64,000 nt of DNA from Dokdonia pacifica (GCF_900188275.1 NZ_FZNY01000001.1:868001-932000), one strand, 5' to 3'. Shown: positions 32,908 through 43,331, numbered from the stretch's first letter. The notes: a model not told the origin generated them from the sequence alone. Program-made: numbers and translations.

Positions 32908-34878
32908 ATGAAAAAGTACATTTTAGTAGTAATTGCCCTTATATCATCCATGCTATCTGTTGCACAAGATTTAGTGCATACATCGTATAGCTGGGATCAA
33001 AATCCAACGTATACTATAGCAGAAGAAGATAAAGATCTGGATATGGTAGGTCTGAAAGATTATAGAATTGTAGAATATGGATTTGAAAATGAAAATGAGT
33101 TCTACCAATATAATATCATTCACAAAGTATTATGGCTAAACTCTGATGACAGAATTGAAAGATTTAATAGGATATACCTTCCGTATCGATCAGATTCTGA
33201 ATTATTACGAAGCCAAGCTCGTGTAGTTTCGGCAAATGGAATTGTGCAAGAGCTAGATGATTCTAAAATCTTTACCGCTACAGATGAAACTACGAATAGA
33301 ACTATCAAATACTATGCTTTAGAAGGTATAGAAAAAGGAGGGTTTATAGAGTATCTATACATCATCAAAAAAGTGGCAAAATACAAAGGTCAATACCTTA
33401 GATTACAAGAAAACTATAAAATTAAAGATTCTAAGTTTGAACTCTACTCTCCAGAAAATTTAGTATTTAAAATCTATCCTATAAATAGTGATCAAGAAGC
33501 GGCTGAAGATACTGGAGTTGAAGGGAAGCAACATTTAATCATTCAAAAATACGACCTGCCAGAATTAGAGGCAGAAGATCTCTCGGCTGTTGAAGCCATG
33601 AAGCAAGCTATTATTTACAAATTAGATAGCAATAAAGCAACAGGTGCTAGTGGTTTTAGTTCCTACAGCGATATTGCTAAAAACGTACACAACTTTGTAA
33701 ATGCCGAATTAGATAAAGGTGATCTTTCTAAAGTTAAAAAATTCCTTAAAGAAGCTGCCATTGATCCTAATGGAGATGATGAATCAAAAATAAGAACACT
33801 TGAAAACCATATTAAAAACTCTATTTACATTACAAATACAGGAGGTGACCAACTCTCTGACATTGGTTTTGTGATAGAAAATAAAGCAGCTGATGAGACT
33901 GGAGCCATACGCTTATTTGCAAATTCATTAAAAGAATTAGGCATTCCTTTTGAAGTTGTTCTTACGTGTGATAGAACTGAAATGAAATTTGATCCTGAAA
34001 TAGAAGCATTAAACTTTCTTCAAGATTATTTAATCTATTTCCCAACCACAAAACAATACATAGCACCAGGAAAACAAGAAAATAGATATGGTTTCCCTCC
34101 ATTTGAATATACAGACACCTATGGGCTTTTTGTAAAAGAAGTAAAACTTGGAAAACTGAGTTCTGGAGTAGGAAAAGTAAAATATATAGAATCTCCGGAT
34201 GCAGCAGCATCTGTAGATGAGATGACCTATAAAGTTACGTTTGATCCAGAAGACTTAACAGAAGTAAGCATTGATTTTGATCATGCTATAGGTGGTTATA
34301 ATGCCTCATTTATTCACCCATTTATGAATCTCGTAAATGATGAGAATAAAGAAGAATTTTACGAAGAGTTTATCAAAAGAATGGGAGATGAACTCACGAT
34401 AGAATCTAAAGAGATTTTTAATGAAGCTCCGGAAAATTTTGGTATAAATCCATTACGTATCAAAGCCACGCTTTCTAGTAGCGCCTTTACAGATAAAGCA
34501 GGACCAAAATACCTATTCAAATTAGGAGAACTTATAGGGCCGCAAATAGAAATGTATCAAGAAAAAAAGCGTCAATTACCTGTTGAAAATACTTTTAGAA
34601 AAACGTATTTACGTACCATAGAAATTACAATTCCTGAAGGATATACCATTAATAACTTAGATGATATTAATATTGATAATCGTTATGAAAAAGATGGAAA
34701 AGACCTTATGAATTTTATCTCTTCTTATACAAAAGAAGGAAATAAGATTATTATTACAGCAAATGAAATGTATGATCAAAATATTCTTCCTGTAGCGTTA
34801 TATGAAGAATACAGAACCGTAATTAATAGTGCTGCAGATTTTAATAAAGTTACCTTGATTTTAGAACCAACAAAGTAA
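32908..34878 (+). CDS. DUF3857 protein with a catalytically dead transglutaminase-like domain
   Basis: 656 residues; signal peptide (cut near SVAQ, about 19). The DUF3857-like N-terminal domain (ERFNRIYLPYRSDSELLRS, NRTIKYYALEGIEKGGFIEY) and helical core match the preceding gene's layout. At the position of the catalytic GDCKD the sequence reads AADETGAIRLFANSLKELG with no Cys, and no His/Asp pair follows in the usual form. It is therefore probably a non-enzymatic paralogue acting as partner of the upstream enzyme. It ends at a strong bidirectional terminator. Confidence 0.75.
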   Translation: MKKYILVVIALISSMLSVAQDLVHTSYSWDQNPTYTIAEEDKDLDMVGLKDYRIVEYGFENENEFYQYNIIHKVLWLNSDDRIERFNRIYLPYRSDSELLRSQARVVSANGIVQELDDSKIFTATDETTNRTIKYYALEGIEKGGFIEYLYIIKKVAKYKGQYLRLQENYKIKDSKFELYSPENLVFKIYPINSDQEAAEDTGVEGKQHLIIQKYDLPELEAEDLSAVEAMKQAIIYKLDSNKATGASGFSSYSDIAKNVHNFVNAELDKGDLSKVKKFLKEAAIDPNGDDESKIRTLENHIKNSIYITNTGGDQLSDIGFVIENKAADETGAIRLFANSLKELGIPFEVVLTCDRTEMKFDPEIEALNFLQDYLIYFPTTKQYIAPGKQENRYGFPPFEYTDTYGLFVKEVKLGKLSSGVGKVKYIESPDAAASVDEMTYKVTFDPEDLTEVSIDFDHAIGGYNASFIHPFMNLVNDENKEEFYEEFIKRMGDELTIESKEIFNEAPENFGINPLRIKATLSSSAFTDKAGPKYLFKLGELIGPQIEMYQEKKRQLPVENTFRKTYLRTIEITIPEGYTINNLDDINIDNRYEKDGKDLMNFISSYTKEGNKIIITANEMYDQNILPVALYEEYRTVINSAADFNKVTLILEPTK

Positions 34879-34892
34879 TTAGAAAATATCCT

Positions 34893-34930
34893 AAAAAAGC
34901 CCTCTATTGAATACAATAGAGGGCTTTTTT
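34893..34930. terminator. Bidirectional intrinsic terminator
   Basis: Stem GCCCTCTATTG / CAATAGAGGGC (34899-34909 with 34914-34924), loop AATA, A-run on the left and T-run on the right, between convergent genes 34878 and 34949. It can serve both strands. Confidence 0.9.
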
Positions 34931-34948
34931 CTTTTAGTGATATCGTTG

Positions 34949-35488
34949 TTATTTAAGCAAATCGTCGTACATCGATCTTAATTTACGCACCTTAGGATCT
35001 ATCACTGCAAGGCAATACCCTTGTTCTTGATTATTGTTATAATAATCTTGATGATACTCTTCGGCATCATAAAATATAGGAAGTGCCGAAATTTCTGTAA
35101 CAATAGGGTCATCATAATACGCTTGCACTGCTTTTACCACTTCTTCTGCTTGTGATTTCTGAGTTTCATCATGATAAAAAATAACAGATCTATATTGAGT
35201 ACCTCTATCTGCTCCCTGACGGTTTAAAGTCGTAGGGTCATGTGTGGTCAAGAATACGGTAAGCAACGCCACATAATCTATAGCTGTAGGATCAAAGGTT
35301 ACTTGAATGACCTCTGCATGTCCTGTAAGTCCAGAACATACTTCTCTATACGTTGGCTTACCAGGAGCATTCCCTCCTGCATATCCTGATACTACTTTTT
35401 CTACTCCTTTTAAACGTTGTATAACGGCTTCTACACACCAAAAACAACCGCCACCAAAGGTGGCTATTTCTCTATTTGTATTACTCAT
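34949..35488 (-). CDS. msrA: Peptide methionine sulfoxide reductase A
   Basis: 179 residues from the ATG at 35488. This start forms the overlap ATGAGTAA with the stop of the DUF2452 gene, and the upstream extension is not conserved. The MsrA active-site motif FGGGCFWC is at about 10-17, followed by GYAGG, EVCSGLTGHAEVIQVTFDP and the C-terminal YHQDYY. Reduces methionine-S-sulfoxide in proteins; no signal peptide, so cytoplasmic. Confidence 0.95.
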   Translation of the reverse strand: MSNTNREIATFGGGCFWCVEAVIQRLKGVEKVVSGYAGGNAPGKPTYREVCSGLTGHAEVIQVTFDPTAIDYVALLTVFLTTHDPTTLNRQGADRGTQYRSVIFYHDETQKSQAEEVVKAVQAYYDDPIVTEISALPIFYDAEEYHQDYYNNNQEQGYCLAVIDPKVRKLRSMYDDLLK

Positions 35489-35903
35489 ATTCTTTTTCGT
35501 TTTTATCAATTTTTGACCACACTTTATCAGTGTTAAGGGAAAATGTTCCTACAAAATCCCATTGGCATTCTTCTGGAGAAATTAAAGATAAAAAAGGATT
35601 GCCATCTTTTGATCGATATAGGTGATATATCTCACCTACAATAGGCTCAAAAGAGAACTTTGCCGAATATATAAGGTTATTATATTCAAATTGTTCCATC
35701 ATGGCTTCATATTTTGCCTTTAAGTTCTCATACTCTGTCTTAAATTGATGGTTAACCTTATTAATATTTGTGTTTTTCCAAGTAGTAACGTCATCAGTGA
35801 CAATAGCTGGGGCACCCAAATTGGTTGCATAGGGTGTTAATGCAGCATCATAACGACCTTTTTCCTCATTATAAACTACTTGATCTGGTTTTTTCTTTGT
35901 CAT
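35481..35903 (-). CDS. DUF2452 family protein
   Basis: 140 residues: KPDQVVYNEEKGRYDAALTP, then LGAPAI, a central helix, and FSFEPIVGEIYHLYRSKDGN with a C-terminal WDFVGTF. This is the DUF2452 pattern. Cytoplasmic, unknown function, often called GTP-binding without visible GTPase motifs; none are seen here. Translationally coupled to msrA downstream by an 8-nt overlap. Confidence 0.8.
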   Translation of the reverse strand: MTKKKPDQVVYNEEKGRYDAALTPYATNLGAPAIVTDDVTTWKNTNINKVNHQFKTEYENLKAKYEAMMEQFEYNNLIYSAKFSFEPIVGEIYHLYRSKDGNPFLSLISPEECQWDFVGTFSLNTDKVWSKIDKNEKEYE

Positions 35904-35952
35904 ATTCTATTTGGCTTTCTACTATGAAGACATTTATTTTTTTAGGACTGAG

Positions 35953-36008
35953 TACGCTTTCGTACTTCGACTAGCTCAGTATAAACTTCACTTTCGTGAA
36001 AGCGTATA
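35953..36008. repeat. Second type of TACGCTTT-bounded intergenic repeat
   Basis: Starts TACGCTTTCGTACTTCGAC and ends TTTCGTGAAAGCGTATA, so its termini are inverted like those of the 1414 element, but the interior (CTCAGTATAAACTTC) differs. A related copy on the other strand is at 61755-61799. It lies between the DUF2452 and DUF2805 genes. Confidence 0.7.
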
Positions 36009-36026
36009 TAAAACATTCCTCAGTTA

Positions 36027-36332
36027 TTATCTTCTTTTAGATATCTTATTGTGTGTAATCTGTTTTTGTCTGCTACACTTAAATCGTGCATCATCTATAT
36101 CATACATACGTTTTACCTCATGTTTTGTTTTACGTCCTTGCACACGGGCACGCCACATTCTAAAGCTACTAGGCTTCATCTCACGGCGCATCAAATTAAT
36201 AACCTCCTGTTCTTTGATACCAAACTGCATTTTAATTGCATCAAAAGTAGTGCGATCTTCCCATGCCATTTCTATAATACGATCTATTTCTCGTTCTGTA
36301 AATTCTGGTAGTGTTTCTTTCTTTATAGCCAT
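36027..36332 (-). CDS. TIGR03643/DUF2805 family protein
   Basis: 101 residues: LPEFTEREIDRIIEMAWEDR, TTFDAIKMQFGIKEQEVINL, MRREMKPSSFRMWRARVQGR, KTKHE. This is the TIGR03643 (DUF2805) family, which carries an HTH-like helical core and occurs with photolyases and DUF2256 in many marine bacteria. It overlaps the photolyase upstream by 1 nt (TAATG) and closes the light-repair operon. Confidence 0.9.
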   Translation of the reverse strand: MAIKKETLPEFTEREIDRIIEMAWEDRTTFDAIKMQFGIKEQEVINLMRREMKPSSFRMWRARVQGRKTKHEVKRMYDIDDARFKCSRQKQITHNKISKRR

Positions 36333-37828
36333 TAATCAAAGTTATTTCTATCAGCAAGTGTATGTCTCTTTAAAATACGATAGCTTTCTTTTTTAACCAA
36401 GCTATTCTCTTTTAAATTCCATAAAATCTCACCTGCTTGTTTTCCTGTTTTTTTTATATCTACAATAGGTAAAGGGTAATCTTTACCTATAAATGTATTG
36501 CAAAATTGTTGTTCTAAAAGGCTCATTGTATACGGCTCATGTATATAAGCGACTGGAACCTCCTTAAGCTCTGGCACCCATTTTTTTATAAAAACTCCTT
36601 CAGGATCATAAGTCATACTATTTTTCACAGGATTATAAATACGTAACATATTAATTCCTGTTTCTCCAGCCTGCATTTGAATTTGAGGATAGTGAATACC
36701 TGGTTCAAAATCTAAAAATTGCTGCGCAAGATGAGGAGAAGCATCTTGCCAAGGCTGCCATAAGTTATGCGTAAAAAAAGAAAGTGTCATGGCGCGCATT
36801 CTAAAATTAAGATATCCTGTTTCCATTAGGCAACGCATACAAGCATCTACAAGAGGGTATCCAGTCTTCCCTTCTCGCCATGCTTTTTGATACACTTCAT
36901 TTTTGGTTTTCTTAAGCTTGTGATACCCTTTATTTATGCTTACAAACTCCATGGTGTCTTCCATTTCAAACTTCTGAATGAAGTGAGCTTGCCAACGAAG
37001 CCTAGAGGTAAATCCATCTATAGCTCGTTTATATGATGCCGTCTTCCTAAAGTGCTTTGCTAGTTGCCATACCTGACGTATAGAAAGATTTCCCCATGCG
37101 ATATAAGGAGATAATCGAGAGCAACTTTTTCGCGCAAGCGTAGGCTTTGAAATGTGTTTATTATAGGTTGTGTATCGTTCTTTTAAAAAGGAGTCTAGGT
37201 ATCGTAATCCGTTATGTGTTCCTCCTGGTTGTAAAGAGGATTGCTTAGGTGTTTCTAATGATGGAATCAAGAAATTTTCTCTTAGATGTCCTATAAAATC
37301 TAAAGCAACAAGTTGTCCTTCTTTAGGTTGAAAAGGTAATTGAGGTTGTTTCATAAACCATTCCCAGTCTTCTCGCCATCCATTACGATTACGTAATCCT
37401 CTTTGTACACCATTATTACAAAACTCTACCCATCCAAATTTTTTATCTGGTTGTTCTTGCTTTAAGGATTCAGCATAGCCCTCTAATGCAAGATCACGAT
37501 CATAGGTAATACGCAGTCCTGTTTCTTGATGAGAAAATACCGTATGTATTTTTATATGTTCTAACAAGGTTTTAAAAACTGGTAGTACTTCACCTTCTAC
37601 AATGAGGATCTCTGTATGATACACTTGTAATTGTTTTTGTAAGTAGTGTAATGACTCTTTTACAAAATTCCAGTGTCGTTCACTGTAGTGTTTGTCTTTT
37701 AGTAAGGAAGGTTCAAAAACATATATTAATAGCACAGGAAGATCTTCTTGTAAAGCATTATACAATGCAAGGTGATCATGCAAACGCAAATCCCGTTTTA
37801 ACCATACTATGTTTACTTCCTTTTTAAT
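36332..37828 (-). CDS. Cryptochrome/photolyase family protein, start codon unusual
   Basis: Photolyase: N-terminal Rossmann-type domain, then FAD-binding helices with [49 protein letters not shown] and a divergent [15 protein letters not shown] where class I enzymes have a DAMPYFRIFNP-type stretch. The expected first strand [15 protein letters not shown] is encoded from about 37816, in frame, but no ATG, GTG or TTG precedes it. The first standard start (TTG at 37789) would delete it. An ATT at 37828, overlapping the upstream stop as ATTAA, or an ATA at 37810 placed 5 nt after AGGAAG, are possible non-standard starts. I give the ATT; the true start is unsure. Likely repairs UV dimers or senses light. 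Confidence 0.8.
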   Translation of the reverse strand: MKKEVNIVWLKRDLRLHDHLALYNALQEDLPVLLIYVFEPSLLKDKHYSERHWNFVKESLHYLQKQLQVYHTEILIVEGEVLPVFKTLLEHIKIHTVFSHQETGLRITYDRDLALEGYAESLKQEQPDKKFGWVEFCNNGVQRGLRNRNGWREDWEWFMKQPQLPFQPKEGQLVALDFIGHLRENFLIPSLETPKQSSLQPGGTHNGLRYLDSFLKERYTTYNKHISKPTLARKSCSRLSPYIAWGNLSIRQVWQLAKHFRKTASYKRAIDGFTSRLRWQAHFIQKFEMEDTMEFVSINKGYHKLKKTKNEVYQKAWREGKTGYPLVDACMRCLMETGYLNFRMRAMTLSFFTHNLWQPWQDASPHLAQQFLDFEPGIHYPQIQMQAGETGINMLRIYNPVKNSMTYDPEGVFIKKWVPELKEVPVAYIHEPYTMSLLEQQFCNTFIGKDYPLPIVDIKKTGKQAGEILWNLKENSLVKKESYRILKRHTLADRNNFD

Positions 37829-39359
37829 AATTTGATGGGTTTTTGATAATATCTTGTGCTCTTTCTTTATGTTGCATCAACGTTTCTTTATCCATTTTAT
37901 GTAATAATGAAAGCATCATACGCATGCGTTGATTGTCTTTAAAAAAGGATTGTTTTTCATCTAGAAAATTCCAATACAAACTATTGAACGGGCATGCATC
38001 TTCTCCCGTCTTTTTACTTACTTTATAGTGACAACCCTTGCAATAGTTACTCATTTTATTAATGTAACTACCACTAGACACATAAGGTTTTGTGGCAATC
38101 TTACCGCCATCTGCCCATTGAGACATTCCTCGGGTATTTGTAATCTCTACCCACTCAATGGCATCTATATAAATACCCAAATACCAAAGATCAACTTCGG
38201 CAGGATCAGTCATCGTAAGCAATGCATAATTACCTGTTATCATTAAGCGTTGGATATGATGCGCATAGGCATTATCTAAACTATTATGAATGCTACACTT
38301 TAGGCAATTCATTTTAGTATCTCCTGTCCAATAAAAATCTGGCAATGGATTATGATTCTCTAGATAATTTACAGATGCAAACGCTGGCATTTGCATCCAA
38401 TACATACCACGCATGTATTCTCGCCAGCCTATGATTTGACGTACAAAACCTTCTACTTGACTGATATCAATATCATTTTTATGTGATCTCCAATAGCTAA
38501 TTACGGTAGTCACTACTTCTTTGGGAGATAAGAGTTTACTATTCATAGCAAAGCTCAATCTACTATGATAAAGATAGGCTTGATCTGGATCCATGGCATC
38601 TTGGTAATCACCAAAATGAACCAATAAATGCTCGCAGAAATAGTCAAGAACTGCAAGACTTTCTTCTCGTGTAGTTGCCCACCCGAATGTTTTTGGATGG
38701 ATCTTCCCTATGGTTTGTATACCTTCTTGATGTAGTAATTCTACCAGAGCTGTCACATCTTTTTCAAATGTCTTTTCTGGAGGAATGAGTGTGTCTTGTT
38801 TCCACTTTTTACGATTGCTTTGGTCAAAATTCCATTGCCCGCCTTCAGGGTCTTTATCAGTAATCATCATCAGATCATATTTCTTTCGCATCATACGGTA
38901 GAAATATTCCATGGTATATTGTTTTTTCCCTTTAAAAAAATCTTCTAGATCGGTACGGGACGTCATAAAATGTTCGGTATCAAAAACGGTGGTGGGGATG
39001 TGTTCGCTTTCGCGAAAGCGTACCAATTCTTGATCCAATCGGTATTCATCTGGCTCTTGATATTGAAACGCATCACATTCTTCTTCTGTGATCACCTTTT
39101 TGATATTAGCTATTACTGTATGCTGATTTTGAGGATCATCTAGTGTATAATAAATAACCGTATGGCCTTGACTTTCTAGGTGTTTTGCAAAAGATCGCAT
39201 AGCACTAAAAAAGGCAACTACTTTTTGAATATGGTGTGTAACATAGGTAGTCTCCTGACGCATTTCTGCCATCAAGTATATCACATTACGATCTACTTGA
39301 TGGTACCAAGAATGATGATGATTAAGCTGATCACCTAATATGAGTCTAAGAGTTTTCAT
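37824..39359 (-). CDS. FeS-BCP type photolyase/cryptochrome (PhrB-like)
   Basis: 511 residues from the ATG at 39359, which starts the conserved [16 protein letters not shown]. Upstream in-frame residues overlap the Cry-DASH gene and are not conserved. The LILGDQLN start is typical of iron-sulfur bacterial cryptochromes/photolyases. The C-terminal cluster Cys are present: NCLKC, NYCKGC and [16 protein letters not shown] and FEG-type FAD-site residues follow family order. The family repairs (6-4) photoproducts. The gene contains the palindrome GCTTTCGCGAAAGC at 39005-39020, read RFRES. It starts 1 nt after the Cry-DASH stop. Confidence 0.9.
   Translation of the reverse strand: MKTLRLILGDQLNHHHSWYHQVDRNVIYLMAEMRQETTYVTHHIQKVVAFFSAMRSFAKHLESQGHTVIYYTLDDPQNQHTVIANIKKVITEEECDAFQYQEPDEYRLDQELVRFRESEHIPTTVFDTEHFMTSRTDLEDFFKGKKQYTMEYFYRMMRKKYDLMMITDKDPEGGQWNFDQSNRKKWKQDTLIPPEKTFEKDVTALVELLHQEGIQTIGKIHPKTFGWATTREESLAVLDYFCEHLLVHFGDYQDAMDPDQAYLYHSRLSFAMNSKLLSPKEVVTTVISYWRSHKNDIDISQVEGFVRQIIGWREYMRGMYWMQMPAFASVNYLENHNPLPDFYWTGDTKMNCLKCSIHNSLDNAYAHHIQRLMITGNYALLTMTDPAEVDLWYLGIYIDAIEWVEITNTRGMSQWADGGKIATKPYVSSGSYINKMSNYCKGCHYKVSKKTGEDACPFNSLYWNFLDEKQSFFKDNQRMRMMLSLLHKMDKETLMQHKERAQDIIKNPSNY
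39005..39020. repeat. Palindrome GCTTTCGCGAAAGC inside the FeS photolyase gene (frame RFRES)
   Basis: Perfect 16-bp palindrome read on the coding (minus) strand as RFRES, followed by EHIP. Confidence 0.9.
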
Positions 39360-39360
39360 T

Positions 39361-40659
39361 TTAAAATAGCGTTTCTTGTAACCATAATTTCCTAAACTTT
39401 CCCTGAGGATCATAACGATCTGCTTGACCATTAATATTAAATTTTCGATCCCTAGGGTCATTGCCTACTCCTGCATTATACATCCAGTTCCCCCAGTTAC
39501 TATGTACATCGTAATCTATGAGCATAGATTCAAAATAAGCCGCTCCAATACGCCAATCTTGTTTGAGTTCTTTTGCCCAATAACTTGCTACATTTTGTCT
39601 CCCTCGATTACTCATCCATCCTGTTTTACGCAACTCAATCATATTAGCATTCACAAAGTCATAAGGAGTCTTCCCTTCTATCCAATCTTGTAATGCTGCT
39701 TTATTAGTACTCCATTCATAATCTTTGTGAAGAATACCTCCCATTTTAAAAATAGCGTTTCCGTATTTGAGCGAAACGTATTTAAAGTAATCCCTCCATA
39801 TTAATTCAAAAATGAGCCAATAGGTATCTTGATTCTTCTTGATTTCCTTCTCAAATTGTTGGACCTCCCAATAAATTTGTCGTGATGAAATGCTCCCATT
39901 AGCTAGCCATGGAGATAATTTACTACTATAGTCTGTGCCGACTAAACCATTCCGGGTTTTCTTATAAAAAGCTAATTTTCGGGTTTCCCAGAAGTAATAA
40001 TGTATTCTTTTTTTGGCTTGTACTTCACCTCCCATATAGGGAAATACTGTACGAGTATCTATAGTAAATTTATCTAACCCTAATACAGAAAGTGTAGGTA
40101 CTTCTGTATTATTTTGAATACGATTAGATACAGGAAGTTTTATGATAGAAGGGAGAACAGTTCTTACAGCAACTTTCTTTTCACACTCTTTTCGAAATGC
40201 CGTAAAAACATTAGGTATCTTTTCAAATCCCTGATAGGGTATATCATCTGGATGGAATAAGAACTGATCATACGTTTCATGCCAAGTGATGTGATGAGCT
40301 TTTTCTTTAACTTGAGTGACAACACTTACTTCTTCTTGTGTCCACTCTTTCTGTAAAAATACATCTGTAATCGAGTAAAAATCAATAATTTTCGGAATAA
40401 CATTAATTGCATCATCGTAATGTAGCAATAAATCAATATTTAAAGATTCTAAGGATGTTTTAAGTTCTCTAATTGTTTCCAATAAGAACTGTGCACGATA
40501 CTTTTCTGTTTTTTTAAAACCAAATATATCTTCTTTAAAAAATGCTTTTTCAAAGCAATAAAGAGCTATGACACGATTGCCTTTAGCAACAGCATTATAA
40601 AGGGAATGCTGATCTTGTATTCGCAAGTCATTTTTAAACCAAACTAATGAGGTGCTCAT
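39361..40659 (-). CDS. Cry-DASH type cryptochrome/photolyase
   Basis: 432 residues: [19 protein letters not shown] at the start, [37 protein letters not shown] and the Cry-DASH-like end [20 protein letters not shown]. Length and C-terminus fit Cry-DASH (no long tail). Known to repair cyclobutane dimers in single-stranded DNA and to have light-sensing roles. Its start overlaps the DUF2256 stop (ATGA), so it is second in the operon. Confidence 0.9.
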   Translation of the reverse strand: MSTSLVWFKNDLRIQDQHSLYNAVAKGNRVIALYCFEKAFFKEDIFGFKKTEKYRAQFLLETIRELKTSLESLNIDLLLHYDDAINVIPKIIDFYSITDVFLQKEWTQEEVSVVTQVKEKAHHITWHETYDQFLFHPDDIPYQGFEKIPNVFTAFRKECEKKVAVRTVLPSIIKLPVSNRIQNNTEVPTLSVLGLDKFTIDTRTVFPYMGGEVQAKKRIHYYFWETRKLAFYKKTRNGLVGTDYSSKLSPWLANGSISSRQIYWEVQQFEKEIKKNQDTYWLIFELIWRDYFKYVSLKYGNAIFKMGGILHKDYEWSTNKAALQDWIEGKTPYDFVNANMIELRKTGWMSNRGRQNVASYWAKELKQDWRIGAAYFESMLIDYDVHSNWGNWMYNAGVGNDPRDRKFNINGQADRYDPQGKFRKLWLQETLF

Positions 40660-40805
40660 ATCCTAGTATTACTCTTTTTATTACGTTTACATCGTTCACT
40701 ACAATAGATTACATCCTCCCAATTGCGTTTCCATTTTTTTCGCCAAGTAAATGGCAAATCACAGACAATGCATATTTTTTGAGGAAGTGTTTGCTTATGA
40801 TGCAT
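40656..40805 (-). CDS. DUF2256 small zinc-finger-like protein
   Basis: 49 residues from the ATG at 40805: [20 protein letters not shown], then [11 protein letters not shown]. Two Cys pairs (C-x2-C, C-x3-C) around a basic Trp-rich loop, typical of DUF2256, which is regularly adjacent to Cry/photolyase genes. Its TGA overlaps the Cry-DASH ATG by 4 nt. Presumably binds zinc and perhaps nucleic acid. Confidence 0.9.
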   Translation of the reverse strand: MHHKQTLPQKICIVCDLPFTWRKKWKRNWEDVIYCSERCKRNKKSNTRI

Positions 40806-40881
40806 TAGATATATTTTGTTCAAAGATATCTAAAAAAGATTAAACAAATAAATGTTATGAGATTAGGATACTACATAAAAG

Positions 40882-40918
40882 GTAAAAAGGGCCACAAAGT
40901 ATATGACCCCTTTTACAC
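40882..40918 (-). terminator. Probable terminator of the LamG gene
   Basis: Imperfect dyad GTAAAAAGGG / CCCCTTTTAC in the 152-nt gap after the minus-strand gene ending at 40958. Confidence 0.5.
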
Positions 40919-40957
40919 AACTCAACCAAACTAGTTCTTAATAATTCTTAATAGTAT

Positions 40958-42598
40958 CTAGAGACAGGTAAAGCAATCTGCGTCAAGATTAAATAGTTGT
41001 TCTATTTCAGTAGGATTTAACGCTTTTTTATAGACTCTCAAGTCATCAAGATGACCTGTGAATCCATGACCTAGGGTAAAAAAAGATAACGGGTTATCCC
41101 CAATATCAAACTGGGAATTCGGTATAATGTCTCTTAATTGATTATCTCTATAAAGAGTCACTGTATTAGTTTCATCAACGGTAACCACTAGGTGGTGCCA
41201 ATCTGTATTTGACCATACTACATCTGCTTCTTCTAGCCAGTCAGAATCAATAACACTGTATTGCAGACTATCAATAAAGTAAGGGGTATTTAATGTAAAT
41301 ACTTTTAATTCAAAACCATCACCTACTTGTGTTCCTTTTTGAAACATGATCTCAACATCACTTGGGTTTTCATTTTGCATTTTAAACCAAACACTTATAG
41401 AAAAAGCATCACCTTGTACGATTTGATTTGTAGTAGTAACGGGTATTGATAAAGAATCTGCCTGAACAAATGAATATGCACAGGTAGGATTACCAGCTCT
41501 ATCTTCTACAAACTCTCCATCTGTGTTTTCTATAGTATATCCACTAATTAAATCTTTAAATTCATTTGAAAATGGCATATAGATGACCAAATCGTCAAAT
41601 AAGACTTCTGGATTTTCACAACAATCTTCAACGATGAGTGTTAAAGGAAATATTTCAGATACCGTAGGGTTTAAAATAAGTTCAACTCTATAATATAGAG
41701 TTTGTGAATTTACAAGGTTTGTATACGAAGTAGGTATTGGAATCGGATTTACTTGATTTATAGCATCTGCCTGTGTTTCATAATAGGTCACATCATATAA
41801 ATCGAGATCACTACAGTTTTGCACAGCTTCTGTAAGATCAAATTCCTGAATTTCATCATTATTATCATCACAAATAGAAAGCTCTATAACATCAAAACAG
41901 ATATCAGGCGCGATAAAACTGCAATTAAGATTTGCATTATTAATACCTACTTCTAATTCTGAATTACTGGTGACTTCTATTGTATTTCCGTTATCATAAA
42001 CAAGAACTACTGGGTAATTTAAACTTGCAAAAATAGCACTGTCATTACCTATGCTTACAAGAAATTCATATAATGCTTCATCATTATTAATGGTGACTAC
42101 ATCTGCATCTTGAAAATCTGAATTAAAAACAGAAAAAGAGATAGGATATTGAAAATCTACACACGTTATTACATCTTCTGCAAAACAGTTAATAACATAT
42201 TGCAATAATTCTTCTTCACTAGTAACAAGTACTTCTGTATGATCACTAAGTGTTATGGTTATAGGAAACGATATCTCTATAACATCATCATCTATATCTG
42301 AAGAGTTAATATTATCTTCTACCAGTGATATATCATTAAGTGTATTGATAACAATAAGCTCACCATTTACCGTAACAGATACAGGAAGGTTAATCTCTAT
42401 ACAACTTGCATTATCTAATAGATCATCTTGAGAACCATCATTTGATGAAGTTTGTAATAATAATAAAGCCAAATTAGAGTTTGCACTTATAACCTCCTCA
42501 CTATCGGGAGTTATAATTTCTGATCCTTCTTGCTGACAAGAAACACCCAACATGCAAAGGAGGAAAATCAGAATATATGTTACTTTATAATTTAGCAT
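40958..42598 (-). CDS. LamG/concanavalin A-like domain lipoprotein
   Basis: 546 residues. Lipobox LGVSC (Cys21). Three imperfect copies of a beta-type unit (INLPVSVTVNGE, ISFPITITLSDH, FQYPISFSVFNSD, with EL or EEL near each end) cover about 60-220. A short adhesion-like segment with ETQADAINQVNPI (typical of Bacteroidetes gliding or surface proteins) follows, and then a C-terminal LamG jelly-roll (about 345-540: FSISVWFKMQNEN, HHLVVTVDETNTVTLYRDNQ, GHLDDLRVYKKALNPTEIEQ). Surface lipoprotein, perhaps glycan or protein binding. Divergent from the ECF sigma gene, possibly in its regulon. Confidence 0.8.
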   Translation of the reverse strand: MLNYKVTYILIFLLCMLGVSCQQEGSEIITPDSEEVISANSNLALLLLQTSSNDGSQDDLLDNASCIEINLPVSVTVNGELIVINTLNDISLVEDNINSSDIDDDVIEISFPITITLSDHTEVLVTSEEELLQYVINCFAEDVITCVDFQYPISFSVFNSDFQDADVVTINNDEALYEFLVSIGNDSAIFASLNYPVVLVYDNGNTIEVTSNSELEVGINNANLNCSFIAPDICFDVIELSICDDNNDEIQEFDLTEAVQNCSDLDLYDVTYYETQADAINQVNPIPIPTSYTNLVNSQTLYYRVELILNPTVSEIFPLTLIVEDCCENPEVLFDDLVIYMPFSNEFKDLISGYTIENTDGEFVEDRAGNPTCAYSFVQADSLSIPVTTTNQIVQGDAFSISVWFKMQNENPSDVEIMFQKGTQVGDGFELKVFTLNTPYFIDSLQYSVIDSDWLEEADVVWSNTDWHHLVVTVDETNTVTLYRDNQLRDIIPNSQFDIGDNPLSFFTLGHGFTGHLDDLRVYKKALNPTEIEQLFNLDADCFTCL

Positions 42599-42758
42599 TT
42601 CTAAGATTTAAATTACAAATATTAAAAATTATGCTTTATTTGTAAACTCTTTTTGAGGTATAAAACTTCATTATTAAAACAATCTACCTATTAAAACTCC
42701 TACCTTTACTTTATAAAAAATATTACATCTTTGTATTTTTCCCAACTGATACAGCCAA

Positions 42759-43274
42759 ATGAGTAAAAACTTACATAAAAATATTTGTGAAGAAACTTTA
42801 TACTCAAACTTCTTTAAGAAGTATGCTGACGACTTACATTCTTTTTTATACTATAAGTTTGGAGATCACTTAAATCCTAAAGATAAAGTGCAAGAAGCTT
42901 TTATTAAGGTTTGGGAAAACTGTAAAAATATCACCCCAGAGAAGGCTAAGAACTATTTATTTACTGTAGGAAATAACTTAATGCTTAATGAAGTAAAGCA
43001 TCAAAAAGTAGTATTAAAATTTCAACAAGAAAAACCAAAATCACACACCAATGAGAATCCTGAGTTTTTGATGGAAGAACATGAGTATTCTCAAAAGCTA
43101 CAAAAAGCTATCGCAAGCTTAACCGAAGCACAAAGAGTTGCTTTCTTATTGAATAGAATCGAAGGGAAAAAACATAAAGAAATAGCATTGCTTTTAGATA
43201 TTAGCACAAAAGCTGTTGAAAAACGTATTTACGGTGCTCTTAAAAAATTAAAAGAACAAATTCACGAATTATAA
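42759..43274 (+). CDS. ECF RNA polymerase sigma factor (sigma-70 family)
   Basis: 171 residues. Region 2 (about 20-80: SFLYYKFGDHLNPKDKVQEAFIK, broken here) contains the DkvQEAFIKVWEN core; region 4 (about 115-170) has TEAQRVAFLLNRIEGKKHKE and KAVEKRIYGALKKLKEQ as HTH. Follows the flavobacterial pattern of a sigma gene directly before FecR and a TonB receptor. It reads promoters for surface uptake genes on release from FecR. Confidence 0.9.
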   Translation: MSKNLHKNICEETLYSNFFKKYADDLHSFLYYKFGDHLNPKDKVQEAFIKVWENCKNITPEKAKNYLFTVGNNLMLNEVKHQKVVLKFQQEKPKSHTNENPEFLMEEHEYSQKLQKAIASLTEAQRVAFLLNRIEGKKHKEIALLLDISTKAVEKRIYGALKKLKEQIHEL

Positions 43275-43331
43275 TTTAACAAAGGGTAGGAGTTTTAATA
43301 GGTAAATTGTTCTATTAGTGAACGTATAGTT

